A stretch of DNA of 13,979 nt from an uncultured Bacteroidales bacterium (GTDB taxonomy: Bacteria > Bacteroidota > Bacteroidia > Bacteroidales > Paludibacteraceae): assembly GCA_945787425.1 (NCBI GenBank), contig CALZHO010000009.1, positions 1 through 13,979 on the forward strand, read 5' to 3'. Numbering within the stretch: position 1 is the first letter of the stretch; the number at the start of each line of letters is the position of its first letter. The notes under the pieces were generated by a model. That model had not been told where the DNA came from, made no database searches, and saw nothing but the letters and a program-made list of their open reading frames with translations. Positions 1 through 6,826 of the stretch are shown piece after piece. The translations under genes and the position numbers were made by a program.

Positions 1-168
1 GGTGCAGGTATGGATGCGTACAAAGGCGCAGTGGATATGCTGCTCAATATGCGTTTGGAGGCAAAGCGCAACAAGGATTGGGGCACCAGCGATAAGATCC
101 GCAACGAACTGACCGCTCTTGGCTTCACTATCAAAGATACCAAAGACGGTTTCGAATGGAGTTTGTAA
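1..168 (+). CDS. cysS: Cysteinyl-tRNA synthetase, C-terminal fragment
   Basis: This is the last 55 codons of a gene that begins before the window; the frame is open from base 1 to the TAA at 166-168. The translation includes [20 protein letters not shown], then [10 protein letters not shown], a Thr-Lys-Asp-rich stretch and a closing GFEWSL. This matches the C-terminal end of class I cysteinyl-tRNA synthetases, where a helix of the form R-x-x-A(R/K)-x-x-K-x-(W/F)-x-x-(S/A)D-x-(I/L)R is followed by a short strand ending in Trp. The full enzyme charges tRNA-Cys with cysteine in the cytoplasm; its catalytic HIGH and KMSKS motifs would lie upstream and cannot be checked. The family assignment rests on this tail alone. 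The next gene starts 19 nt after the stop on the same strand and may be co-transcribed. Confidence 0.85.
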   Translation, partial: GAGMDAYKGAVDMLLNMRLEAKRNKDWGTSDKIRNELTALGFTIKDTKDGFEWSL

Positions 169-187
169 GCAAACTGAAAACAAAATA

Positions 188-886
188 GTGAAAACGGGAA
201 ACCGCAATATTGTAAGATTAGTCCTGTTGTTGACAGGACTAATCTATGTATTCTCTGCTTGTAGCAATCACTCCTCTGAACACTCTACACAAAGCACTCA
301 ACTAATAGAGGACACCATGGTGTCCTACCCAGGTCGCACCTTTAGTTACAAGGATAAGTTTCGCGATACCCAAGCCAAGCAGGAGCAGGCAGCCAAAGCT
401 ATTGGTTTAGCCACTCCTCCGCAGAATCGTCAAGAGGCAGCACGTATGCACAGCCAGTTGAAGCTCATCAAGAGCAACGAAAACTATATCGTGGATTCGC
501 TTACGCACTCTATTCCGTATCTGGTGCCTGCTGCGGCAGCGGAGTTAGAGCGTATAGGTGCAGAGTTCGCAGATATTTTGCAGCGCAATGGCTTACCTCA
601 CTATCAGTTTTATGTCACCAGTGTGCTGCGCACCAAAGATGATATCAGAAAACTACAAAAAAGTGGTAATATCAATGCTACCACTAATTCTTGCCACAAC
701 TATGGCACCACTTTTGACTTGGCGTATTTCCGATTTAATAAGGTAACGCGCACGCGCGAGTACATGCATCAAGATAATCTAAAGTTGGTCTTAGGTCAAG
801 TTCTCCTTAACGAACAACGTGCAGGTCGTATCTATGTGAAGTACGAATATAAACAAGCCTGCTTCCACATCACAGTAAGACAATAA
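188..886 (+). CDS. DUF5715-like lipoprotein with M15-type peptidase signature
   Basis: Predicted 232-residue envelope lipoprotein. I chose the GTG at 188 because it gives a compact signal peptide: basic residues, a hydrophobic stretch, then F-S-A-C with the lipid-acceptor Cys at about residue 25. A TTG at 119 would also be in frame but overlaps cysS and adds a non-signal extension. The C-terminal half carries TSVLRT, N-A-T-x-N-S-C-H-N-Y-G-T-T-F-D-L-A-Y (His170, Asp177) and later E-Y-K-Q-A-C-F-H (Glu220, His227). The S-x-H-x-x-G-x-x-x-D plus distal Glu/His layout resembles zinc D,D-peptidases of family M15 (VanX/VanY type), and the whole fits the Bacteroidales family I know as DUF5715. A role in cleaving peptidoglycan stem peptides is inference; the Glu-to-His spacing differs from classical M15, so it may be degenerate. 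It follows cysS by 19 nt and shows no promoter of its own. Confidence 0.75.
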   Translation: MKTGNRNIVRLVLLLTGLIYVFSACSNHSSEHSTQSTQLIEDTMVSYPGRTFSYKDKFRDTQAKQEQAAKAIGLATPPQNRQEAARMHSQLKLIKSNENYIVDSLTHSIPYLVPAAAAELERIGAEFADILQRNGLPHYQFYVTSVLRTKDDIRKLQKSGNINATTNSCHNYGTTFDLAYFRFNKVTRTREYMHQDNLKLVLGQVLLNEQRAGRIYVKYEYKQACFHITVRQ

Positions 887-933
887 TCCAATACCCCATA
901 TCCAATAGCCCAATGGGCGTCCAATCCCCTATA
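887..933. repeat. 14-bp imperfect tandem repeat between convergent genes
   Basis: Three imperfect copies of a 14-bp unit lie here: TCCAATACCCCATA (887-900), TCCAATAGCCCAAT (901-914) and, after a 5-nt GGGCG spacer, TCCAATCCCCTATA (920-933). The spacer creates a small GCCC/GGGC inverted repeat at 908-918. The block begins directly after the lipoprotein stop and runs into the last codons of the MerR-type gene on the opposite strand, so it fills the whole convergent intergenic space. There is no T-tract to make a classical terminator. Confidence 0.7.
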
Positions 934-1258
934 TCTTACTTCGTATCTCCACCAATTCTGCGCGGACACGCTGGAGGATTTCGGCTGCGCGCTGACGGAA
1001 GTCCACTTGACGTTTGCCTTGCTTGAGTTCTTGGCGTAGTGCCTCAATGCGCGTAATATGCATCTCATCGCGCAAATACTTAATCTGCTTAATCAGATCA
1101 ATATCTGCCATAGTATAATAGCGATTACCATGACCATCTTTGCGCGGATTGAGTTGGTCAAAATGCTTCTCCCAATAGCGCAACGTACTCGCAGGAAGCC
1201 CCGTCATCTCTTGGGCCTCAGTCATGGAATAATATAGCTTTTGGTTCACTTCGTTCAC
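929..1258 (-). CDS. MerR-type small transcriptional regulator
   Basis: A 109-residue cytoplasmic protein. Residues 8-75 form a MerR-type winged helix-turn-helix: KLYYSMTEAQEMTGLPASTL (helix-turn-helix), then R-Y-W-E-K-x-F, the wing around GHGNRYYTMADIDLIKQIKY, and a helix with ITRIEALRQEL. The remaining 34 residues are mostly charged and probably form the dimerising coiled coil. There is no C-terminal effector domain and no cysteine cluster, so a metal or redox sensor role is not supported. The start is uncertain: GTG at 1258 (MNEVNQKLYY) or GTG at 1249 (MNQKLYY), and both sit in a duplicated segment. It is last in the minus-strand block, 51 nt after the lytic transglycosylase. Its target is unknown; autoregulation or control of the block would be a guess. 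Confidence 0.88.
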   Translation of the reverse strand: MNEVNQKLYYSMTEAQEMTGLPASTLRYWEKHFDQLNPRKDGHGNRYYTMADIDLIKQIKYLRDEMHITRIEALRQELKQGKRQVDFRQRAAEILQRVRAELVEIRSKI

Positions 1259-1283
1259 GTTATTTATTCACTTCGTTCACGTT
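1245..1283 (-). repeat. 22-bp-period duplication at the MerR-type gene start
   Basis: A 17-bp sequence, TTCACTTCGTTCACGTT on the plus strand, occurs at 1245-1261 and again at 1267-1283, a period of 22 bp. Read on the minus strand, the upstream copy is GTG AAC GAA GTG AAT AAA TAA: a complete six-codon mini-ORF (1280-1260) that ends one nucleotide before the GTG of the regulator. The downstream copy supplies that GTG and the next codons. A 22-bp duplication is out of frame, so it separates the copies instead of extending the protein. Confidence 0.85.
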
Positions 1284-1309
1284 TTGTGTTTCGCGTTAGT
1301 GGCTTTGCG

Positions 1310-2575
1310 TTATACATTGGGTATTTTGAGCGTTTTACCTGCACGTATGAGGTCAGATGTCAGTCCGTTATATGATTTCAGTCGCTTGACACTCACACGG
1401 AACTTAGCAGCAATACCACCCAACGTGTCACCTTGCTTAATCTTATAATAGGTGACACCATTCACAGAGTATCCTCCATTTAGTCCCGTGCGTTGCATGA
1501 GGTCAATCTCGGCACGACGGTTATGAATCAGTTCTTTGGCTTGGTATGCCAAAATAGAATCTTGCTGGTCAATATACGCTCCCGAAATAGCCATTGGCAG
1601 GCACAAGGCATACTCCTTGCCGCCAGGGATAATATCGCGGGCGTATTGCGGATTCAGTCGGCGCAGTTCCTCAATAGTGATGTCCAAATTTACAGCAATC
1701 TGCTTTAGGTGTTGGCGTTCGGTAGTCACAATAGTATCGGTGACAGGGTAGAGTAACTCGGTGGCAGGGCAGATACCATGCACATCGGCATAATTCATCG
1801 CATAAGAGGCTGCAATGAAAATAGGCAAATATCCACGTGTCTCCTTTGGTAAGAAGGGATAGATACTCCAGAAATCGCGTTTGCCTCCTGCACGGTGAAT
1901 GGCTTTGTTCACATTGCCAGGGCCGCAGTTGTATGCTGCAATCACCAGATTCCAATCGCCAAAGATACTATACAACGCTTTTAAGAATCGGCATGCCGCT
2001 TCGGTGGAACGGATAGGATCCATACGCTCGTCAATGAGTGAGTTGATCTCCAATCCATATTTCTTGCCTGTAGCGGGCATGAACTGCCACAATCCAACCG
2101 CCCCCATATGCGAACGTGCTTGAGGATTGAGTGCCGACTCAATAACAGGCAGGTAACACAACTCGAATGGTAGTTCGTGTTTCCCCAATATGTCTTCAAA
2201 GATTGGAAAGTAATATTCCGCTTTGCGTTGCAGACTTGCCAATTGGCGAGGGCTATGCTTCACATAGCGCAATATATATCGGCGAACGACCTCGTTGTAA
2301 GGCACTTCAATCACGAAGGGTAGTGCTTGCAAACGTGCTTTATACACCGAATCAGGCAACTCTGTGATGAGCGTGTCAGACGTACATTCGGTGGTGTCCA
2401 ACCATGCCAATGCTTCGTCGAAGAAGACAGGAGTAGTGGTGTCATTCAGCAGTTCGGGGGTGGAGTCGTTCTGTATCTCATGGGTTGAGTCGTTTAGTAT
2501 CTCAGGAATAGAGTCTTGAGCTACGATTGTTGTACTCAATACACTAAACACGAATATATAAAATAATTGTCTCAT
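1310..2575 (-). CDS. mltD: MltD-like lytic transglycosylase with LysM domain
   Basis: A 421-residue secreted protein that would cleave the MurNAc-GlcNAc bond of peptidoglycan in the periplasm, leaving 1,6-anhydroMurNAc ends. It has a signal peptide (residues 1-20, ending IVAQ), a low-complexity segment of three 8-residue repeats (21-44), then a family 1 SLT domain at about 115-265. Motifs seen are YLPVIESALNPQA (catalytic Glu146), GLWQFMPATG (161-170) and AAYNCGPGNV (213-222). A C-terminal LysM domain (about 375-419) is clear: YYKIKQGDTLGGIAAKF, then a YNGL-type turn and AGKTLKIP. The region around 288-330 resembles a second, weaker LysM-like unit. The family commonly has one or more LysM repeats. 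It starts 7 nt after the DUF5683 gene, so it probably shares its transcript with parAB. Confidence 0.93.
   Translation of the reverse strand: MRQLFYIFVFSVLSTTIVAQDSIPEILNDSTHEIQNDSTPELLNDTTTPVFFDEALAWLDTTECTSDTLITELPDSVYKARLQALPFVIEVPYNEVVRRYILRYVKHSPRQLASLQRKAEYYFPIFEDILGKHELPFELCYLPVIESALNPQARSHMGAVGLWQFMPATGKKYGLEINSLIDERMDPIRSTEAACRFLKALYSIFGDWNLVIAAYNCGPGNVNKAIHRAGGKRDFWSIYPFLPKETRGYLPIFIAASYAMNYADVHGICPATELLYPVTDTIVTTERQHLKQIAVNLDITIEELRRLNPQYARDIIPGGKEYALCLPMAISGAYIDQQDSILAYQAKELIHNRRAEIDLMQRTGLNGGYSVNGVTYYKIKQGDTLGGIAAKFRVSVKRLKSYNGLTSDLIRAGKTLKIPNV
2444..2515 (-). repeat. 24-bp in-frame minisatellite in the transglycosylase
   Basis: Three 24-bp units in the minus-strand reading frame encode the octapeptides DSIPEILN, DSTHEIQN and DSTPELLN (residues 21-44), directly after the signal peptide. 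A fourth degenerate unit begins DTTT. At DNA level the first two units share GAGTCGTT...GTATCTCA (plus strand). The period is a multiple of three, so gain or loss of units would alter linker length without breaking the frame. The segment probably spaces the catalytic domain from the membrane or secretion site. Confidence 0.85.
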
Positions 2576-2582
2576 TCTTAAT

Positions 2583-3287
2583 TCAAAATTGTATAGCCAC
2601 TTTTACTTCGGCTGTTCGTTGATTATGCATGTCATAGTATATCTGCGGACTGACATTCAGCGAAAGGTCATTAGAAATATCAAAATCGAATAATTGTGCG
2701 TCCACGTATGCATCTACCAGCGATAGGGCATATACCACTATTGTTACCAAGATGGCCAAATCGCGATTTCTCAGCGAGGCATTTTGCCACTCTTTCAATC
2801 GGTTTTGATAGGTGTTCGCACCACCCATACTGTTGATGGTGTAGCCCTCGGGCAGAATCGCATTATATGACTTGTCTGGGCTATCGCTTACCGTACCATT
2901 TTGAATGTCATAGTAGATGTCTCGGTAAGCGGATTTGTAACCTTCATATTGTCCATTGGTCCATGTGATGGCATAGATACACCCCATGAATCCACCATAG
3001 ACAATAGGCAGTTTCCAATAACTGCGGTTGTATATCTGCCCCAATCCAGGCACTACGGCTCCCAGCCATACGGCACGCATAGGGTCGGGTTTCCAGAAGA
3101 GTCGGTTGATTTCTTTTTCCGTCAGAGGGGCGTCATACTCCTGTACCACGCTCGTATCTTTCGCGTCCATTTGTTGCAACTCTTTGCTGGTCTTCCACTC
3201 TGCAAAGTCATTGGTCGGGTCTGCGGTTTGTGCTTGTAAGGACAGTACGCACAATGCAAGTAATATGTATAGAACTACCGTTTTCAA
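2583..3287 (-). CDS. DUF5683 family membrane protein
   Basis: A 234-residue membrane protein of a family widespread in Bacteroidota beside parAB; its biochemical role is not known to me. It has a signal peptide (KTVVLYILLALCVLSLQAQ, residues 2-20), a conserved block RAVWLGAVVPGLGQIYNRSY (71-90) followed by WKLP, and hydrophobic segments at about 92-108 and 177-194, the second ending VDAYVDAQLF. The P-G-x-G-Q-x-Y-N-x-x-Y-W-K-x-P signature is the family hallmark. The start codon is TTG at 3287, overlapping the parB TGA by 4 nt (TTGA). No in-frame ATG lies upstream, and the signal peptide begins exactly here. The TTG plus overlap suggests translation depends on ribosomes finishing parB. A link between segregation and envelope is inferred from this neighbourhood only. 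Confidence 0.88.
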   Translation of the reverse strand: MKTVVLYILLALCVLSLQAQTADPTNDFAEWKTSKELQQMDAKDTSVVQEYDAPLTEKEINRLFWKPDPMRAVWLGAVVPGLGQIYNRSYWKLPIVYGGFMGCIYAITWTNGQYEGYKSAYRDIYYDIQNGTVSDSPDKSYNAILPEGYTINSMGGANTYQNRLKEWQNASLRNRDLAILVTIVVYALSLVDAYVDAQLFDFDISNDLSLNVSPQIYYDMHNQRTAEVKVAIQF

Positions 3288-4108
3288 TGTATTCGTTCGA
3301 TAATGCTATTTAGCTCATCTTCGTTGCGGAAGGTGATAATAATTTTTTGTCCAGATATTTTGGCGTTTTTGCCCAATCGCTCAGTAAGGTAGTGCTGTTG
3401 AGAAGTGTAAGTAATCTTTTCTTTTTTCTCTTTCTTGTCGGGCTTGATAGCACTTACTAATTCTTCTACTTTGCGCACCGATAGTCCGCTTTGCAAGATT
3501 CGCTTGTAAATGCTCAGTTGTTGTTCGGGAGAAGAAGAACCCAAGATTGCGCGCGCATGTCCCATGTCAATTTTCTTCTCCTTGATACCCAATTGTATTT
3601 CTGCTGGCAGTTTGAGTAGGCGGAGGTAATTGGCAACCGTCGCACGTTTCTTTCCTACGCGTTCCGACATACGTTCTTGGGTCAGGTTATACTCATCCAT
3701 CAATCGTTGGTAAGCCAAGGCAATCTCAATGGCATCCAAATCTTCGCGTTGGATATTTTCAATAAGTGCCCACTCCATTACCTGCTCATCTTTTGCAGTA
3801 CGGATGTATGCTGGTATAGATACCAATCCTGCTATCTTTGCAGCACGGAAACGGCGCTCTCCTGCAATAATCATATATCGTTTGTTCGCGTCTTTGCGCA
3901 GCGTGATAGGGGATATTACCCCATGCTCTTTGATGGATTGCGCCAATTCGTTTAGTGCTTCCTCGTCAAAGGTACGGCGGGGCTGATCGGGATTGGGATA
4001 AATCTTGTCCAAAGCTATCTCGCTAATCGTAGAAGAGCCCTCTGTGGCGATGTGTGTGGTGTCAATAAGCGCATCTAATCCGCGTCCTAATCCTAATGTT
4101 TTTTTCAT
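3284..4108 (-). CDS. parB: ParB chromosome partition protein
   Basis: A 274-residue DNA-binding CTPase that loads at parS sites and spreads as a sliding clamp; it partners with the ParA encoded just upstream. Visible features are an N-terminal KTLGLGRGLDALI (the ParA-contacting peptide of Spo0J-like proteins), IYPNPDQPRRTFDEEALNEL (37-56), ISPITLR, then IAGERRFRAAKIAGL (81-95) with the GERR nucleotide-contact motif. ENIQREDLDAIEIALAYQRL (117-136) follows, then a helix-turn-helix (about 143-165: LTQERMSERVGKKRATVANY). A lysine-rich linker near 220-232 precedes a short C-terminal dimerisation segment. Length is normal for chromosomal ParB. The ATG overlaps the parA TGA by 4 nt (ATGA). No CACGTG-centred 16-bp parS palindrome was found in the window by eye. 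Confidence 0.96.
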   Translation of the reverse strand: MKKTLGLGRGLDALIDTTHIATEGSSTISEIALDKIYPNPDQPRRTFDEEALNELAQSIKEHGVISPITLRKDANKRYMIIAGERRFRAAKIAGLVSIPAYIRTAKDEQVMEWALIENIQREDLDAIEIALAYQRLMDEYNLTQERMSERVGKKRATVANYLRLLKLPAEIQLGIKEKKIDMGHARAILGSSSPEQQLSIYKRILQSGLSVRKVEELVSAIKPDKKEKKEKITYTSQQHYLTERLGKNAKISGQKIIITFRNEDELNSIIERIH

Positions 4109-4872
4109 GATTTATTCCTCCTGATCAGTTCTTTAGCGAGGTTAATATAATTTTTAGCTCCTTTACTATTTTTGTCGTATTCCAGTACGGACATACCATG
4201 ACTGGGTGCCTCACTCAATCGCACATTACGTGCAATCACGGTGTTGAATACCAGATCACCAAAGTGTCGGCGCACCTCATCATGCACTTGCATGGAGAGA
4301 CGCAAACGAGCATCGTACATCGTGAGCAAGAATCCTTCTATGCGCAGAGACGGATTGAGATTGGATTTGATGATTTTAATGGTGTTGAGCAGTTTGGCAA
4401 TACCTTCCAATGCAAAGAATTCGCATTGTACGGGGATAATCACGCTGTCGCTGGCGGTGAGTGCATTGATGGTAATCAAGCCCAATGATGGAGAGCAGTC
4501 AATCAGGATATAGTCGTACAGAGGGCGCAGTGGTGCCAGTACCTTTTTGAGCAGGTTCTCTCTGTTGTCAATATTCAGCATTTCTATCTCTGCACCTACC
4601 AAGTCGATATGCGAAGGTATAAGGTCGAGGTTGGGCAAACTGGTATGTGCGATAGCGTTTTTTGGATCAATACCAACCACCAAACACTCGTAGATGGTGT
4701 TTTCCAATTCGCGTATCTCGATACCTAATCCCGAAGATGTGTTGGCTTGTGGGTCGGCATCGATGAGCAGTACTTTTTTGCCTTCTGCTGCTAATGAAGC
4801 CGCCAGGTTGATGGAGGTGGTGGTCTTGCCTACGCCACCTTTCTGATTAGCCAATGAAATAATTTTTCCCAT
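4105..4872 (-). CDS. parA: ParA/Soj chromosome partition ATPase
   Basis: A 255-residue Walker-type ATPase that binds nucleoid DNA when ATP-bound and is stimulated by ParB, driving chromosome origin segregation. Deviant Walker A is KGGVGKTT (11-18, with the signature Lys11), A' is LIDADPQANTS (36-46), and Walker B is YILIDCSPSLG (121-131, Asp125). IIPVQCEFFALEG follows at about 145-157. There is no N-terminal helix-turn-helix, which fits a chromosomal Soj-type protein and argues against a plasmid P1-type ParA. ATG at 4872 places the Walker A at the usual distance. A 38-nt AT-rich gap separates it from the barrel gene upstream; no TAnnTTTG-type promoter was seen there, so read-through from the envelope genes is possible. 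Confidence 0.97.
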   Translation of the reverse strand: MGKIISLANQKGGVGKTTTSINLAASLAAEGKKVLLIDADPQANTSSGLGIEIRELENTIYECLVVGIDPKNAIAHTSLPNLDLIPSHIDLVGAEIEMLNIDNRENLLKKVLAPLRPLYDYILIDCSPSLGLITINALTASDSVIIPVQCEFFALEGIAKLLNTIKIIKSNLNPSLRIEGFLLTMYDARLRLSMQVHDEVRRHFGDLVFNTVIARNVRLSEAPSHGMSVLEYDKNSKGAKNYINLAKELIRRNKS

Positions 4873-4910
4873 GTATAATTAATATTTTTTAGTTTCAAAA
4901 TTTTTAGGGG

Positions 4911-5588
4911 TTATTTGATTTTAATTTCCCACATATATGCCAAATTCAAACTCAAATTCATAGCATTGGATTGACTGAAGTAATCCACTTTTCGATTGTT
5001 GTATATGGTTCCCATACTGAAATTGAATCGCGCTTCTAATTGGAAGATGCCGATATTGCGTGTGCGGTAGTAGCAGCCCAGACCGCCTGCCAGTCCCCAA
5101 TCAAATGGTTTGTCAATGGGTTGATATTGTGGCGAAACGATAGTATTCGGCAACTCTGTGCTTATATCGCGGAAGCAATACCCTATCTGTGGTCCTAAAT
5201 TGAGGAATGCGCGGAAACACTCTTTCCCAAAATAAAGGTGCATGAGCAGCGGTATCTCTATGTAATCCAGTTGTCGGTAATAATCCATGCTGCTGCCGTC
5301 GGCGAGAGGGATGGTTTCGTGCCATCCGCGTGGCATATAGTTGATTTCTGTTTGTATGGCGCACACTTTATGTCCAGCGTAGCGAAACACGAGGCCTCCG
5401 TTTGCTCGCAAAGGCGATTGCATAATGTCTATTTTGGCTATGTTAGGCGAGAACATCATGGTCGAAGCCATCACGCCCGCGTGTGCGCCAACGTATATCT
5501 CTGGTCGTCTCAAACGGGGTTGTGCGATACCCATGATGGTTATCGTACAGAGCAGTAGGGTTAATATGATACGGCGTGGCTGAATCAT
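4911..5588 (-). CDS. PorT-family outer-membrane beta-barrel protein
   Basis: A 225-residue predicted outer-membrane barrel. It has a signal peptide (RRIILTLLLCTITIMGIAQ, residues 5-23), then alternating amphipathic strands. These include EIYVGAHAGVMASTMMFSPN near the start of the mature protein, GGLVFRYAG, AIQTEINYMPRGW, YIEIPLLMHLYFG, FRAFLNLGPQIGY, DWGLAGGLGCYY, IFQLEARFNFSMG and a last strand LSLNLAYMWEIKIK. The 'IEIPLL' strand and 'NLGPxIG' are typical of PorT-like / OMP_b-brl_2 proteins in Bacteroidota. Whether it is the PorT of type IX secretion cannot be decided from sequence alone, since the fold has many paralogues. Its ATG overlaps the TGA of the preceding binding-protein gene by 4 nt, so the two are probably translationally coupled. 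Confidence 0.8.
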   Translation of the reverse strand: MIQPRRIILTLLLCTITIMGIAQPRLRRPEIYVGAHAGVMASTMMFSPNIAKIDIMQSPLRANGGLVFRYAGHKVCAIQTEINYMPRGWHETIPLADGSSMDYYRQLDYIEIPLLMHLYFGKECFRAFLNLGPQIGYCFRDISTELPNTIVSPQYQPIDKPFDWGLAGGLGCYYRTRNIGIFQLEARFNFSMGTIYNNRKVDYFSQSNAMNLSLNLAYMWEIKIK

Positions 5589-6826
5589 TGGTGTATGATA
5601 TGTACGATATGATTCTCATATCCGCCTTCTGGGGCAGTAGGTTGATAATGTATGTTGGCTTGCGTGCCTGTCCATACTTCCTGAAGCATGACGGTGTTGT
5701 CTTGGTTGCGTTTTTGCTGTATCAACATATCCAGTAATTGGTTTGTCAGGTCATAGCCCAAGAGGTCGTAGCGTGGTTGATACGAACTGAGTTCATGGTC
5801 AAAGTATTGTTCAAACAGCATTTCGTAACTCTCTGGCACAGTGGGTTGCGGTGTGAACACCGATGTGTAGAGTTGTGGCAGGATAATCTTCTCGCCCTGC
5901 CATGAATAGTGCGAGAAGAGGGTGATGCGGTAGGTATCGCAGGCCTTCAGCAGGTGGGGCATCACGGTCTGCAGATTGGCATAGCGTTCGGTGTTGAATA
6001 CCACGATGTTCTCTTTCTCTGGTAGAAATGCTCCCTCAATCGAGTCGGTGAGTATGGCTTTGAGCGACACGCTGGAGGTAGGCACTTGATGCTTTTTGAG
6101 GGCTTGATGAAATGCTTGGATGCCAGGAGGAATCACCTCGCCTGCTTTTGCTTCGACAAGCACACAGTTGATACTATCTGTTCGCTGTGCTAAATAGCGT
6201 GCTAAGGTGTCAGCTTCAATCTTCTCCGAGGGGTTAAATTTCATTACAAAGGGTTTGGTGTCAATATTCTTCACACGCGACAAGAATGGTATCATCACCC
6301 AAATACTATCTTGTTGCAACGAGTCAAGCACAACGCTCACTTGTTGTGCATAGGCAGGACCTACCACAGCATCCACTTGATGTATTTCAGGATGTTGTTG
6401 CAACACTTCGCTGGTGCGAAAGGCTGTCTTGCCCACGTCATAAGTAAATATTTCCATTGGTAGTCCCTTTTGTTGTTGCTCATATATGGCAATCAATGCT
6501 CCTGCATAGAAGTCATAGAATCGATCCATATTCTTATCTCGTTTGATGGCATCTGCATGCAGTGGCAATAAGAATGCCAATCGAATGTCCGTACTATCTA
6601 CTTCTGGCTGTGAAGCAGCAAGAGAGTCCGTTACTACAGTATCCATAACTACTGTTTCGGGTGCCAGTTCTTTTGCTCGCAGGTCATTGTCAAAGAGTAT
6701 AACACGTTTCTTGCGATTCTGTTTCGCACGTTCTTTGGCAGTCGGCATAATATCTTGTGCCTGTATGGGGGATAGTAATCCCATCAACAAGTAGCCAAAC
6801 AAGCAATATTTCAAAATACATCTCAT
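5585..6826 (-). CDS. Periplasmic type-1 substrate-binding-like protein
   Basis: A 413-residue secreted protein. I chose the ATG at 6826 because it overlaps the gldG TGA as ATGA and gives a clean signal peptide (MRCILKYCLFGYLLMGLLSP, then IQAQ; cleavage near 22-24). A frame open further upstream lies inside gldG and lacks signal character. After a basic linker rich in K and R (29-43), the segment from about residue 80 resembles the type-1 periplasmic-binding fold: IRLAFLLPLHADA, then FYDFYAGALIAIYEQQQKG, IFTYDVG, VDAVVGPAYAQQV and VMIPFLS. Bacteroidota often pair this fold with LysM domains; none is visible here. The ligand is unknown, and with no ABC permease beside it a solute-uptake role is not supported. 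A structural or LpoA-like role at the cell wall is an alternative. The gene lies between gldG and a barrel gene. Confidence 0.72.
   Translation of the reverse strand: MRCILKYCLFGYLLMGLLSPIQAQDIMPTAKERAKQNRKKRVILFDNDLRAKELAPETVVMDTVVTDSLAASQPEVDSTDIRLAFLLPLHADAIKRDKNMDRFYDFYAGALIAIYEQQQKGLPMEIFTYDVGKTAFRTSEVLQQHPEIHQVDAVVGPAYAQQVSVVLDSLQQDSIWVMIPFLSRVKNIDTKPFVMKFNPSEKIEADTLARYLAQRTDSINCVLVEAKAGEVIPPGIQAFHQALKKHQVPTSSVSLKAILTDSIEGAFLPEKENIVVFNTERYANLQTVMPHLLKACDTYRITLFSHYSWQGEKIILPQLYTSVFTPQPTVPESYEMLFEQYFDHELSSYQPRYDLLGYDLTNQLLDMLIQQKRNQDNTVMLQEVWTGTQANIHYQPTAPEGGYENHIVHIIHQ

Noticed and set aside
119..187. TTG-initiated N-terminal extension of the DUF5715-like lipoprotein
   Set aside because: It overlaps the conserved cysS C-terminus and would bury the lipoprotein signal peptide; GTG 188 explains the protein better.
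1828..1843. CACGTG-containing sequence as a possible parS site
   Set aside because: The flanks around the CACGTG do not form the extended palindrome of parS, and it lies within the transglycosylase coding sequence.
4873..4910. Separate promoter for parA in the gap after the barrel gene
   Set aside because: The segment is AT-rich but holds no TAnnTTTG with a correctly spaced TTTG; read-through is simpler.
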